This document shows, one piece after another, positions 17,094 to 25,355 of a stretch of 64,000 nt of DNA. Under the pieces are notes generated by a model. It saw only the letters and a program-made list of their open reading frames with translations. It was not told the DNA's origin and ran no database searches. Each line of letters starts with the position of its first letter. The first letter of the stretch is position 1. The DNA is taken from positions 1 to 64,000 of the forward strand of contig NZ_JACOPN010000001.1 of NCBI RefSeq assembly GCF_014287875.1. The letters run 5' to 3'. Origin of the DNA: Flintibacter faecis. Lineage in GTDB: Bacteria > Bacillota > Clostridia > Oscillospirales > Oscillospiraceae. The translations under genes were made by a program, and so were the position numbers.

Positions 17094-18001
17094 GATTCGT
17101 CCCCCTTTCTTTTTTTCTTTTTGATCTGTGTTGCTGCTCCGCCAAGCATTGCTCCCAGCAGTGCCGCGCCGCCAAGCACAATGGGCAGGCGGTGATCCGT
17201 TTCTTCCACCGGCTGTTCCCCTTCCAGAGGCCTACTGTCAAAGATCGCTGTGTAAACGACAGTATCACAGCTTGTTTTTGTGACCCTGCCGGAGTAATCC
17301 GCAGTGACCGTGTAACCGGTCACATACTGACTGCTGCTTTCTCCGGTGTACTGTGCGGTAGCACAGTAGCGCACCACGGCTTCGTCTGCTTCGGTTTGGT
17401 AAGCACTGTCCCACCGGACATCTGCCAGCGTGAGGGTATGGCCATTGTCCTGGATCGTCTTGGGGATCAGAGCTACATCGGCATCCGACAAATTGGGATA
17501 GGTGCGCGTCGCTGAGAGGGTGCGTTTCTTTGTACCATACCCGTCCGCAGTTACCTTGACGCTGGTATGATCCAGTGTCAGAACTCCGGTATGACCATCC
17601 TCTGTGGTGACCTCTTTCTGCGCGTCCAGTCTCTGGAGGATCTGCTCCATCTCTTTGGTATCGCTGGACAGCTTGACCGTTTCGCTGTGTTCTTTCGTAT
17701 CTACGCCGATCTTATCCTCTTTCGTCATGTCCAAAAGGTAATACCGTCTGCCGTCGCGCTCAAAGTCTGCGACAGGGAGTTTTTGCGGGTCATCCGAAAC
17801 GCTCAGCTGGTAGGTCTTTCGGATCATGGGATTCCCGGCGTCATCTTCGGTCATTTCCACCGAGGTGGGATAATACGAAGACTTATTGTCGGTTTTGGTT
17901 GCTGGCTGCTGTGTGGGATCTGCCGCGAAAGCAGTGACAGTCAGCGCTGCCGTCAGCACGAGCATGAGCGCCGTGCTGTGAACAAATTTTCTCGGTCTCA
18001 T
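17090..18001 (-). CDS. Membrane-anchored extracellular protein of the adhesin-sortase cluster
   Basis: 303 residues. The signal peptide is at 1-27 (STALMLVLTAALTVTAFAA). A polar beta-rich extracellular region follows, and the protein ends with one hydrophobic segment (LPIVLGGAALLGAMLGG) and a Lys/Arg-rich tail (KKKKRKGDES). No LPxTG precedes the anchor, so it is probably retained by the membrane segment rather than by sortase. The stop overlaps the sortase start by four bases. Its function is unknown; it may be a pilus- or mating-associated partner of the adhesin. Confidence 0.7.
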   Translation of the reverse strand: MRPRKFVHSTALMLVLTAALTVTAFAADPTQQPATKTDNKSSYYPTSVEMTEDDAGNPMIRKTYQLSVSDDPQKLPVADFERDGRRYYLLDMTKEDKIGVDTKEHSETVKLSSDTKEMEQILQRLDAQKEVTTEDGHTGVLTLDHTSVKVTADGYGTKKRTLSATRTYPNLSDADVALIPKTIQDNGHTLTLADVRWDSAYQTEADEAVVRYCATAQYTGESSSQYVTGYTVTADYSGRVTKTSCDTVVYTAIFDSRPLEGEQPVEETDHRLPIVLGGAALLGAMLGGAATQIKKKKRKGDES

Positions 18002-18050
18002 CGTGTTTTCCTCCTTGTTGTTTTTTCCCGGCTATTGTGGATCGATCGCG

Positions 18051-18974
18051 TCATCGCCCCCTTTCCGGTGCTTTCCTTTTTTGCAGGTACTCGTTCCAGT
18101 CCTTCCCGCTGCGGGGCTTCTCCTGTGATATCTCATATCCCAGTTCCGCATATTTTTTTCGGAGCTGTTCCGCCGTCTCTTGCCCTGGTTGATCCATATC
18201 CAGACAAAGAATGATCCGCTTGATCTGGGGATTGTTCCGAAGATAGGTTCGCAAGGCGCCATCATACAGCCCGCACAAGGCGACTGCATTGCAGCAGCTT
18301 CGGTGGAGGGTGTAATAACTCATAAGGTCGATAGGCGCTTCAAAGACTCGGACTTGGTCGGAAACAGGATTGCAAGGGATAGCGAAGCCGATATCTTTGT
18401 CACTGCCGGATACATCTCCACGAAATCCTTTCCCGTCACGGTCATAGGTGCCGCGCAGTCCTGCATATCTGGCTTGTCCGGTGTGATCTCTGCCAACAAA
18501 AACGCAGTTGTGATGGACTGCATCCTCATACAGTGATCCGCTGTTCATAAACTGACGGATCACCTGTGTGGCGATGCCGCGTTTGCGAAGATAAGCGAAT
18601 ACGCGGCGGTCATCGGCATTGCGCGGTGGCAATGCAAACTCTTTTGGCGGCTCGTCCTGCTTGGTGACTGGTTTTGTTTTGACGGGAGCGTCTCTCGGTC
18701 TGCCTTGAAAGGTCAGCAGGTACTCTACTGCCTCCGGAAAAGACTGGTTGCAGAAATGCTGCAGGAAAGTGATCGCGTCGCCGCCGATGCCTTGAGAGTA
18801 GCGGAACCAGGTGCGCCGATCCTTGATGCGCAGACTGTCCATCTCCGCAGTGGTGTGGTACCTGCCGATGCGTTTGACCTGATAACCCAGATGGGTCAGC
18901 AGCTCCGGCAGGTCGGTTTCTCTGGCCGTCTGCATTTCTGTGTCTGTGAAGCGTCTTTTGATCTCGCTTGTCAT
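18051..18974 (-). CDS. DUF3991/TOPRIM primase-like protein
   Basis: 307 residues from ATG 18974 (AGGAGG, eight-base spacing); an in-frame ATG at 19004 falls in a terminator hairpin and is unlikely. The N-terminal part (RRTWFRYSQGIGGDAITFLQ) resembles the CHC2-like primase zinc domain without its full Cys set. The middle RRVFAYLRKRGI is DUF3991-like. The C-terminal TOPRIM contains VRVFEAPIDLMSYYT and IILCLDMDQPGQETAEQL, supplying the acidic metal ligands. Such proteins occur near relaxase and transfer genes of conjugative elements and probably help start replacement-strand synthesis. Confidence 0.8.
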   Translation of the reverse strand: MTSEIKRRFTDTEMQTARETDLPELLTHLGYQVKRIGRYHTTAEMDSLRIKDRRTWFRYSQGIGGDAITFLQHFCNQSFPEAVEYLLTFQGRPRDAPVKTKPVTKQDEPPKEFALPPRNADDRRVFAYLRKRGIATQVIRQFMNSGSLYEDAVHHNCVFVGRDHTGQARYAGLRGTYDRDGKGFRGDVSGSDKDIGFAIPCNPVSDQVRVFEAPIDLMSYYTLHRSCCNAVALCGLYDGALRTYLRNNPQIKRIILCLDMDQPGQETAEQLRKKYAELGYEISQEKPRSGKDWNEYLQKRKAPERGR

Positions 18975-19003
18975 TGTGATGTCCTCCTCTCTGGTGAAAT
19001 GCA

Positions 19004-19052
19004 AAAAGCCACCCAGGGCATCCGAATATCTCGGATGCCCTGGGTGGCTTTT
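19004..19052 (-). terminator. Long perfect hairpin upstream of the TOPRIM gene
   Basis: A 22-bp perfect stem (19004-19025 with 19031-19052) around a five-base loop, with A and T runs at its two ends, works on paper in both directions. It separates the TOPRIM gene from the small frames upstream and overlaps the first of two candidate TOPRIM starts. Confidence 0.8.
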
Positions 19053-19091
19053 CCCTAAATCGTGTTCTTTTGTTTGGGCTTTAACGTGGGC

Positions 19092-19270
19092 CTACACGGC
19101 GTTATCTTCGTTGGGGGTGTCCGTGCCTGTGGGGACGGTCTCGTTGGCTACACAGGGCGCGACAGGGGCCTCAGTGTGGGTGTTCTGCTCCATGGCGTTC
19201 TCAGCGCCTGCGTGAGTAGGTTCAGCACGAAGTCCCGCTGGAAGAGTTCCTCGGAGATTTGGAATACCAT
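19092..19270 (-). pseudogene. Two overlapping small frames, possibly one frameshifted protein of about 59 aa
   Basis: Frame A starts at ATG 19270 after AAGGAAG and reads MVFQISEELFQRDFVL, then stops at 19148. Frame B contains AENAMEQNTHTEAPVAPC and VPTGTDTPNEDNAV and stops at 19092; its own ATG is 19193. A's beginning and B's end both look coding, and a single-base slip near 19200 would join them. Either two short proteins exist or one small gene carries a frameshift. Between here and the tRNA (19271-19437) I see no gene, only an inverted repeat at 19303-19321 and another at 19385-19403. Confidence 0.3.
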
Positions 19271-19384
19271 GGTTCTTCCTTTTTATTCTTTTTTTGGAGC
19301 CTTGGTGTTCGAGTCACACCAGTCCATAAAAGAGTTCCGTTGCATCTCTGAAATGTCGCCTCTCGCGTGGAAAAACTGATTTTC

Positions 19385-19403
19385 CGAAAAAATCGTTTTT
19401 TCG
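19385..19403. repeat. Inverted repeat near the element end
   Basis: CGAAAAAA and TTTTTTCG are separated by three bases. It lies in the gene-free stretch between the element's last small frames and the tRNA terminator. It could be a recombinase or regulator site of the element, or just an A/T hairpin. Confidence 0.35.
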
Positions 19404-19437
19404 AACTTTTCCCTGCATGAAACGGCGTTAAATATGC

Positions 19438-19467
19438 GAAAACACCGCACTTTCGTGCGGCGTTTTC
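19438..19467 (-). terminator. Terminator downstream of tRNA-Pro
   Basis: A 13-bp stem with one mismatch (19438-19450 with 19455-19467, loop TTTC) begins about 30 bases past the tRNA 3' end. The lower stem consists of A and T runs, giving a U tract on the minus strand. Confidence 0.75.
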
Positions 19468-19494
19468 GGTGTTGCATCTTTCATCAACACATTT

Positions 19495-19571
19495 TGGTCC
19501 GAGTGCTGAGATTCGAACTCAGGGCCTCTTGAACCCCATTCAAGCGCGATACCAAACTTCGCCACACCCGG
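19495..19571 (-). tRNA. tRNA-Pro, anticodon GGG
   Basis: The minus strand folds as a full cloverleaf. The acceptor stem CCGGGTG pairs with CACTCGG (one G-U). The anticodon stem CTTGA/TCAAG encloses loop ATGGGGT with anticodon GGG. The T-arm is CTGAG-TTCGAAT-CTCAG. The discriminator base is A and the 3' CCA is encoded (19495-19497). Its 3' end faces the mobile element, the usual arrangement when an element integrates at a tRNA 3' end. Confidence 0.95.
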
Positions 19572-19609
19572 AAGTATTTTGTTGGCCGTCCGTGTCAGAC
19601 AGCTTAGTT

Positions 19610-19638
19610 ATAATAGCATACCTCCAGGAGAAATGCAA
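19610..19638 (-). promoter_or_regulatory. Sigma-A-type promoter of tRNA-Pro
   Basis: On the minus strand TTGCAT (-35), a 17-base spacer and TATTAT (-10) lie 39 bases ahead of the mature tRNA 5' end. Confidence 0.75.
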
Positions 19639-19685
19639 GCCCTTTTTTCGATTTTTCGAGATTTTTTCTTAAAACCTTTTACGCC

Positions 19686-20498
19686 TCAGTTTTCTGTCTC
19701 AGAATGCCATAAAAAGTCGGTTTCGCCCCGGAAAACAGTGTGGGCCGGGCCGGTCATGAAGAGTCTGTTCTCCCGCTCCTCCACCCGCAAGCTTCCCCCG
19801 GGCAGGTGGACCTGCGCCTTTGGTCCGCACAGGTCCCGGCGGCGGGCGGCGGCAAAACTGGCGCAGGCCCCGGTACCGCAGGCCAGAGTCACGCCGCTGC
19901 CCCGCTCCCACACCCGGACAGTCAGGTGTTCCCGGTCCTCCACCGTCAAGAATTCGATGTTCCGCCGTCGGCCCAGCCGGGGGCAGTGCTCTAGCAGAGG
20001 GCCCACTCGGGCCGTCTCCTCCTCCGTCCACTCCGGGCAAAAGACCACCCCGTGTGGGTTGCCCACCTCCACCGGCGTGACCCAAAAAGCCCCCGCCGCA
20101 GTCTGGCAGTACACCTCCTCGTCTATCTGAGCCTGGCCCATGTCCACCGTCACCTCCGCCACCCGGCCGTTCCGGACGGACAGCTCCAGTCCCCTGGGGC
20201 CAGCATCGGTCTGGATGGTCAGGCAGCACTTGCGGGTCAGGCCGCTGTCGTACACAAACTTGCCCAGGCAGCGGATGCCGTTGCCGCACATGGCCCCCCG
20301 GGAGCCGTCGGCGTTATACATCTCCATCGTGAAGTCCCCCGCCTGTCCCGGCTTGACGCAGATGAGCCCGTCCGCCCCCACACCGAAATGCCGGTCGCTG
20401 AGCGTTTTCGCCAGCCGGGGCAGCTCCGGCGGCTCCCCCTCCAGGCAGTTGAGAAAGAGATAGTCGTTGCCCAGGCCCTCCATTTTTACAAACTTCAT
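19686..20498 (-). CDS. dapF: Diaminopimelate epimerase
   Basis: 270 residues from ATG 20498 (AAGGGTGG eight bases ahead), normal length. It interconverts LL- and meso-diaminopimelate without cofactor, feeding lysine and peptidoglycan synthesis. The N-terminal MKFVKMEGLGNDYLFL, the first catalytic Cys in MCGNGIRCLG, the substrate loop GNPHGVVF and the second catalytic Cys in LACGTGACASFAA are all present. No other lysine genes are nearby, so it stands alone between the tRNA and the ANTAR gene. Confidence 0.95.
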   Translation of the reverse strand: MKFVKMEGLGNDYLFLNCLEGEPPELPRLAKTLSDRHFGVGADGLICVKPGQAGDFTMEMYNADGSRGAMCGNGIRCLGKFVYDSGLTRKCCLTIQTDAGPRGLELSVRNGRVAEVTVDMGQAQIDEEVYCQTAAGAFWVTPVEVGNPHGVVFCPEWTEEETARVGPLLEHCPRLGRRRNIEFLTVEDREHLTVRVWERGSGVTLACGTGACASFAAARRRDLCGPKAQVHLPGGSLRVEERENRLFMTGPAHTVFRGETDFLWHSETEN

Positions 20499-20564
20499 CC
20501 CACGCACCACCCTTGTACCAAGATATAGCTGGTACTAAGGTATGCCGGCTCCCATAGAGTTATG

Positions 20565-20629
20565 AGTTAGGAGTTAGGAGGGATGAGTGGAGTGGCCAAC
20601 TCCTAACTCATCCCTCCTAACTCCTAACT
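20565..20629. repeat. 24-bp perfect inverted repeat between dapF and the ANTAR gene
   Basis: Arms 20565-20588 and 20606-20629 are perfect complements around a 17-base loop. The arms are built from TTAGGAG repeats. On the plus strand TTTTTCT follows; on the minus strand there is no U tract. The right arm supplies the first bases of the ANTAR gene's stop codon, so the structure abuts that gene directly. It resembles a small mobile palindromic repeat and may also end transcription. Confidence 0.75.
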
Positions 20630-21167
20630 ATTTTTCTAGCTCTCGAATGACCTGTCTTGCCGTGTGGCTCAGGCGGGCTCCGGTATCCATGCTCCGCTTT
20701 TGCAGCTCCCGGTGGGCCTGGTCCTCCGTCATGCCCAGGCGGTCTATGAGCAGCCGTTTCGCCCGGTCTACCACGGCCTGGTCGCTCCCGCTGCGGCGGG
20801 CGGCAGTGAAGCGCTCCATCCGGTGTCCGAACTGGAGCAGCAGTTTCACGGTGGACACCGTCTCCTCCCGGCGGATGGGGGTGGCCAGGGTATACACGTC
20901 CCGGCTGGCGCAGGCATCCAGCATGTGCTGTGGCCCCACCAGCAGCAGGGAGCAGGCCGGAGGCAGGTCCTCCGCCAGCCACTCCGCCGGACCGTCGGAC
21001 AGATGGGGGCCGCAGACCACGCAGTACACCGTCTGTTTGCTCATCAGGCGGCGGACCTGGTCCCCGGAGCGGCAGAGGAGACATTTGGCCGTGCCGGTGT
21101 TCTCCAGCAGCTCGCCAAAGCGCTGGGCCATGGTGCCGTTTTCAAAGGCCACGATCACCGTCTCCAT
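20628..21167 (-). CDS. nitR: ANTAR-domain RNA-binding antiterminator with degenerate receiver
   Basis: 179 residues. Residues 1-115 have a receiver-like alternation (TVIVAFENGTMAQRFGELL, VYCVVCGPHLSD), but the strand that should end with the phosphoacceptor Asp reads VYCVVCGP, so phosphorylation looks impossible. Residues of about 120-179 form the ANTAR helices (DQAVVDRAKRLLIDRLGMTE, HTARQVIRELEK), which bind paired hairpins in mRNA leaders and prevent termination. It follows glnA by 29 bases, as in the glnA-nitR pairs reported for solventogenic clostridia (from memory). It probably controls nitrogen genes, including glnA. Confidence 0.85.
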   Translation of the reverse strand: METVIVAFENGTMAQRFGELLENTGTAKCLLCRSGDQVRRLMSKQTVYCVVCGPHLSDGPAEWLAEDLPPACSLLLVGPQHMLDACASRDVYTLATPIRREETVSTVKLLLQFGHRMERFTAARRSGSDQAVVDRAKRLLIDRLGMTEDQAHRELQKRSMDTGARLSHTARQVIRELEK

Positions 21168-21196
21168 TCCCTTTCCCCCTCTCTGTCACATAGCGG

Positions 21197-22528
21197 TCAA
21201 CAAGTCACCAGGTACTTCTCCAGTTCCCAGCTGGACACCCGGGTCTGATACTCGTTCCACTCCTTGCGCTTGCCCTGGATATAGTGCCGGGCCACATGCT
21301 CCCCCAGCACATCCATGATCAGTCTGTCCTGCTCCATAGCGTCCAGGGCATCCTTCAGCGTCTCGGGCAGGGCCCCGATGTTCTGGGCCGCCCGTGCCGC
21401 GTCGTCCATGGCATACACATCCCCGGATATCTCCTCCGGCGGCTCCAGCCCCTGGGCGATACCGTCCAGCCCGGCGGCCAGACAGGCGGCCACCGCCAGA
21501 TAGGGGTTGCAGGAGGGGTCTGGGCTGCGCAGCTCCACCCGGGTACTCTGCCCCCGCACCGAGGGGATGCGGATCAGGGTGGACCGGTTGCCCGAGGACC
21601 AGGCCTTGTATCTGGGGGCCTCATACCCCGCCCCCAGGCGCTTGTAGGAGTTCACCAGGGGGTTGGTCAGGGCGGTGAAGCCATCGGCGTGGCGCAGCAG
21701 TCCGGCAATAAAGGACCGGGCCGTCTTGGACAACTGCCGCTGGCCCCCCTCGTCATAGAACACGTTCCGCCCGTCTTTAAAAAGGGACATGTTCAGGTGC
21801 ATCCCCGACCCGGCCACGCCATACACCGGCTTGGGCATAAAGGTGGCGTGCAGGCCGTTTTTCTGGGCCAGGGTCTTCACGGCCAGCTTTAGCGTCATGA
21901 TCTTGTCCGCCCCGTCCATGGCGTCCACATATTTAAAGTCGATCTCGTGCTGACCGATGGCGCACTCGTGGTGGCTGGCCTCGATCTCAAAGCCCATCTC
22001 CTCCAGGTTCATGCACACCTCCCGCCGGGTGGATTCCCCGTGGTCCAGTGGGCCCAGGTCAAAATAGCCAGCCTCGTCCCGGGTGATGGTGGTGGCCCGG
22101 CCCATTTCGTCGGTCTCAAACAGGAAGAACTCCAGCTCCGGGCCGATGTTAAAGGTGTCGAAGCCCATGTCCTCCGCCCGGCGCAGCACCCGGCGCAGGA
22201 CACCCCGGGGGTCGCCCACAAAGGGGGTGCCGTCCGGGTTATACACATCGCAGATGAGCCGGGCCACCTTGCCCTGGGAGGGCCGCCAGGGGAAAATCGT
22301 AAAACTATTCAAATCGGGATACAGGCACTGGTCCGACTCGTTGATGCGGGTGAACCCCTCGATGGAGGAGCCGTCGAACATGATCTGGTTGTTCACCGCC
22401 TTCTCGATCTGAGAGGCGGTGATGGCCACGTTTTTCAGCTGGCCAAAAATATCCACAAACTGCATGCGGATAAACTCGATCTCCTCGTCCTCTACCAGAC
22501 GGATGATGTCTTCCTTGGTGTGACCCAT
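21197..22528 (-). CDS. glnA: Glutamine synthetase, type I
   Basis: 443 residues from ATG 22528 (GGAGAAAAGGAGC upstream), the length of the short Firmicutes GSI form. It makes glutamine from glutamate, ammonia and ATP in a dodecamer. Visible are FDGSSIEGFTRINESD, the metal-binding NIGPELEFFLFETDE, the ATP-site VAGSGMHLNMSLFKDG, NSYKRLGAGYEAP and RIPSVRGQSTRVELRSPDPS. Control is probably by feedback inhibition and the adjacent ANTAR protein rather than by adenylylation. It is cotranscribed with the ANTAR gene. Confidence 0.96.
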   Translation of the reverse strand: MGHTKEDIIRLVEDEEIEFIRMQFVDIFGQLKNVAITASQIEKAVNNQIMFDGSSIEGFTRINESDQCLYPDLNSFTIFPWRPSQGKVARLICDVYNPDGTPFVGDPRGVLRRVLRRAEDMGFDTFNIGPELEFFLFETDEMGRATTITRDEAGYFDLGPLDHGESTRREVCMNLEEMGFEIEASHHECAIGQHEIDFKYVDAMDGADKIMTLKLAVKTLAQKNGLHATFMPKPVYGVAGSGMHLNMSLFKDGRNVFYDEGGQRQLSKTARSFIAGLLRHADGFTALTNPLVNSYKRLGAGYEAPRYKAWSSGNRSTLIRIPSVRGQSTRVELRSPDPSCNPYLAVAACLAAGLDGIAQGLEPPEEISGDVYAMDDAARAAQNIGALPETLKDALDAMEQDRLIMDVLGEHVARHYIQGKRKEWNEYQTRVSSWELEKYLVTC

Positions 22529-22690
22529 GCAGAACGCTCCTTTTCTCCTCCCGGGGGGAGGGGTCTTCTGACATTGATAAAAGCTGTTTGTTTTCCTTCT
22601 TTGACGTGTGTCAGCAGCATTGCCGTCTTGACAGATGCTTTTCATTCATTCTACCACAGATCGCGTCAAAAGACGAGAGGCTTCCGATCA
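22529..22690 (-). promoter_or_regulatory. glnA leader with possible promoter and small hairpins
   Basis: TAGAAT at the far end could be a -10, with a poor -35 match 17 bases earlier. Two small stems can be drawn (TGTC/GGCA and TGAC/GTCA), neither with a clear ANTAR-type hexaloop. No riboswitch is recognised. The region is about 210 bases and holds no gene. Confidence 0.3.
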
Positions 22691-22741
22691 TAGGTTGCAC
22701 AGGCATCTGCTCACTTTCCAACGTTAATAATCAGCACCCCT

Positions 22742-24892
22742 TTACTTTGTATTGCCATACTTGGCATTAATTCGGTCTATTTCTTCTTTGATGATATTTC
22801 CGAAAGTACGATCATCTATTTGCTGGCTCTCCGCTGCTGCAACTGATTTATCAGCAAAGGCATCAAATATAGCCTGCTTGCTTTCCAAGGTTGACATGAT
22901 TTTTTCATCAACTGTCCCCTCGCATAAAAGGCGATACACAAGAACATTTCTTGTCTGTCCCATACGGTACGCTCTTGAAATAGCCTGATTTTCTATGGAT
23001 GGCTTAAATTGAGGTTCACATAGCACCACCACACTAGCAGATTGAATATTTAATCCAGTTCCCCCGGATTGTATTTGAGCTACAAGAACAGTTCCTGCCG
23101 GAGCCTTATCAAATTCATCAATAATTTCCTGTCTTCGTTGCGGTGTAACAGATCCATTGATTGGATTAGTACACCGATTTCCAAGCAACATCGTCACCTT
23201 GCGAATTGTATCCAAAAAGAAAGAAAACACGATTACTTTTCGATCTTCAGATTCAGCTTCCTCAACAAGTTCTAACAGCCTTGAAGCTTTTGAAGAATCC
23301 TTTAAGTCATCTACATTCCAAGATACTCTTCTTGCTTCTGCATAATTTTTTGATAAAACAGCATGCTCATAAGCAAGCTCTTCATTATGTGATAAACTAC
23401 ACCACTCTTTGCTTTCAATCAGATCCGGTAACTCTGTAAGAACATCTTCTCGTTTCCTGCGATAATAAACTGGCGCAACCGCCTTTCTAAACTGTGGAGC
23501 CGCAGACATAAATGCCATTCCCTGAATCTGCGATGCAATGTGTGGTTGGAGGATACGTATTAGAGAAATCATTTCTTCAACTTTATTTTCCAAAGCTGTA
23601 CCTGTCATGAATAGCAAACGCTCTGCGTGCATACTGATATTCTTTACATTTATACTTCTTCTTGCTTCTGGATTTTTTATGTAATGAGCTTCATCGACTA
23701 CCAACATCTTAAATTTAAAATCTTCTGGCGGTTCAAAATACGCTGTAGTTTCATACGTGGTAACCGCAACTCCACCACTCTTGATCCAAGATTGGAGCGC
23801 TGCTTTACGGCCGGTACCATGGATTTTTGTGACACTAAGCAAGCTCATTTTTCTTATTTCACGGCACCAATTTGTAATGACACTGGCCGGGCAAACAACA
23901 ACGAAGTGCGTTCCTCCCGTATTACGAAGAGACACCATCGTCGCAATAGCTTGAACTGTTTTTCCTAAGCCCATTTCATCGCCAAGAAGGATTCTTTCCT
24001 GATGAAGCGCATATTTTACACCCCATTCCTGATAACGTCTCAATTCACACAGGAGTCCATCTGGGAAAAAACACTCCTCTTGGACTTCTCGCGCAAGATC
24101 CTCTGGCAATCCGTACATCGAATCATCATTTCCCAATACACCTGGATTGATATCTTCCAGATCATTGAAAAATCGAACAGAATTCGTTGCAAAATCCTGC
24201 CAAGCATCGCTATTTAAGCTTCTATCAATTACATCAGCGTTGGAAATTTGAGTTTCCGCTTCACTTCCATAATCGCCATTGATAAGGCCAATTAGACTGT
24301 TATATGCTTCCGTAGCCTTTTGCTTTTTCGCTTTGGATGAGAGCAGCCACTTCAGAGTACCCGTTGAAGAATTCAGGTCTTCCACAGCATAATCGATTGT
24401 TTGCTTGTTTTTATTAAGCAGCTGTCTGCATTCATCTGCAACTTTTTGGCTTCGACGATATTGTGATAATGCAAGCACAAGTGCTGTTGCCTCTTTAGAA
24501 CGATTGTCTGTGCTTAACCTAATTTTTACTCCCTGTCTTGCCTTGGAAACAATATCATTTACGATACTTTTAATTGAGTACGCAGCATCTTCACTTATTC
24601 CATGAACAGAAGCAATAGAGTATACCGATGCTGTTGATATGTCAGCTATCGTTCTATAGCCATAGTCTCTTAATACTTTTACGCGAATGCCTCTTTTATC
24701 TCGATTAATTTCCTCTATCGGAATATCAGCAAGAACTTTCAGTACTTCCTGCGCTACTAACGCATCTGACGTCTCTTTTGCCTTTGTGCGGTATTTCTCC
24801 ACAGAGGATACAGCATTATTCAGTTTTTCAATTATGTTTTGATGCCGTTCAATTATTCGCTTTGCATCAGTAGCGCTGAATGGTCTTGTCAT
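22742..24892 (-). CDS. SNF2-family helicase/translocase, probably horizontally acquired
   Basis: 716 residues, start behind GAGGAG. Residues 1-270 are helical and include a helix-hairpin-helix-like segment (YRTIADISTASVYSIASVHG). The ATPase core follows: LLGDEMGLGKTVQAIATM (Walker A), VVDEAHYIKNPEA (DEAH box), LLFMTGTALENKVEEM and C-terminal-lobe motifs GGTGLNIQSASVVV and QAISRAYRMGQTRNVLVYRL. SNF2 proteins move along double-stranded DNA. Base composition is clearly AT-richer than the flanking genes, as for the GNAT gene downstream. No partner methylase or nuclease is visible, so a defence role is possible but unproven. Confidence 0.85.
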   Translation of the reverse strand: MTRPFSATDAKRIIERHQNIIEKLNNAVSSVEKYRTKAKETSDALVAQEVLKVLADIPIEEINRDKRGIRVKVLRDYGYRTIADISTASVYSIASVHGISEDAAYSIKSIVNDIVSKARQGVKIRLSTDNRSKEATALVLALSQYRRSQKVADECRQLLNKNKQTIDYAVEDLNSSTGTLKWLLSSKAKKQKATEAYNSLIGLINGDYGSEAETQISNADVIDRSLNSDAWQDFATNSVRFFNDLEDINPGVLGNDDSMYGLPEDLAREVQEECFFPDGLLCELRRYQEWGVKYALHQERILLGDEMGLGKTVQAIATMVSLRNTGGTHFVVVCPASVITNWCREIRKMSLLSVTKIHGTGRKAALQSWIKSGGVAVTTYETTAYFEPPEDFKFKMLVVDEAHYIKNPEARRSINVKNISMHAERLLFMTGTALENKVEEMISLIRILQPHIASQIQGMAFMSAAPQFRKAVAPVYYRRKREDVLTELPDLIESKEWCSLSHNEELAYEHAVLSKNYAEARRVSWNVDDLKDSSKASRLLELVEEAESEDRKVIVFSFFLDTIRKVTMLLGNRCTNPINGSVTPQRRQEIIDEFDKAPAGTVLVAQIQSGGTGLNIQSASVVVLCEPQFKPSIENQAISRAYRMGQTRNVLVYRLLCEGTVDEKIMSTLESKQAIFDAFADKSVAAAESQQIDDRTFGNIIKEEIDRINAKYGNTK

Positions 24893-24926
24893 GACTATAC
24901 TCCTCTATGATTTTATAAATAGGAAT

Positions 24927-25355
24927 TTAACGCTTCCATACCATTGTAAATTCCTTTTCTCCCGTATTATCATCTACACATTCAGATTGGATACTAAATT
25001 TTTCTCGTAGATAAAATTGAATTGCTCGCTCATTTTTTTGATAAACGTTCAATTTTAGAGTGGACTTGATTTTCTTCACCTGATCCAATAATTGTTTTCC
25101 GATTCCCTTTGACTGTGCTACAGCTTTTACAAAGATTCCTTCAATATAGTCGTTATTTAATCCAATAAATCCATCTATCTGATTTGCATTGTCAACTTCA
25201 TGCACATATATTTCTGCAAGTGGCATCATTTCTTTTACCATATCAAAGTTGCTTTTCCAGTAATCTTGAGATATAAAACTATGTGCCTGAATATTCGTAC
25301 TCAACCATATTTGCATTACTGCGTCTATATCACCATCAACGTATTTCCTAATCAT
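24927..25355 (-). CDS. GNAT family N-acetyltransferase
   Basis: 142 residues. The fold is clear: MIRKYVDGDIDAVMQIWLST at the start, acetyl-CoA loop AVAQSKGIGKQLLDQVK, then LNVYQKNERAIQFYLREKF and the final FTMVWKR strand. It resembles the YjaB-like group of small acetyltransferases; the substrate is unknown. It is AT-rich like the SNF2 gene, lies 34 bases upstream of it on the same strand, and was probably acquired with it. Confidence 0.85.
   Translation of the reverse strand: MIRKYVDGDIDAVMQIWLSTNIQAHSFISQDYWKSNFDMVKEMMPLAEIYVHEVDNANQIDGFIGLNNDYIEGIFVKAVAQSKGIGKQLLDQVKKIKSTLKLNVYQKNERAIQFYLREKFSIQSECVDDNTGEKEFTMVWKR

Noticed and set aside
19303..19321. T-arm-like hairpin TGGTGT-TCGAGTC-ACACCA, a possible tRNA remnant
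   Set aside because: The loop is out of register for a true T-arm and no acceptor or anticodon arm can be found nearby; listed only as an inverted repeat.
19283..19477. 64-aa minus-strand frame beginning MQHRKRRTK
   Set aside because: It runs through the tRNA terminator and inverted repeats, has no ribosome site, and its codons show no coding pattern.
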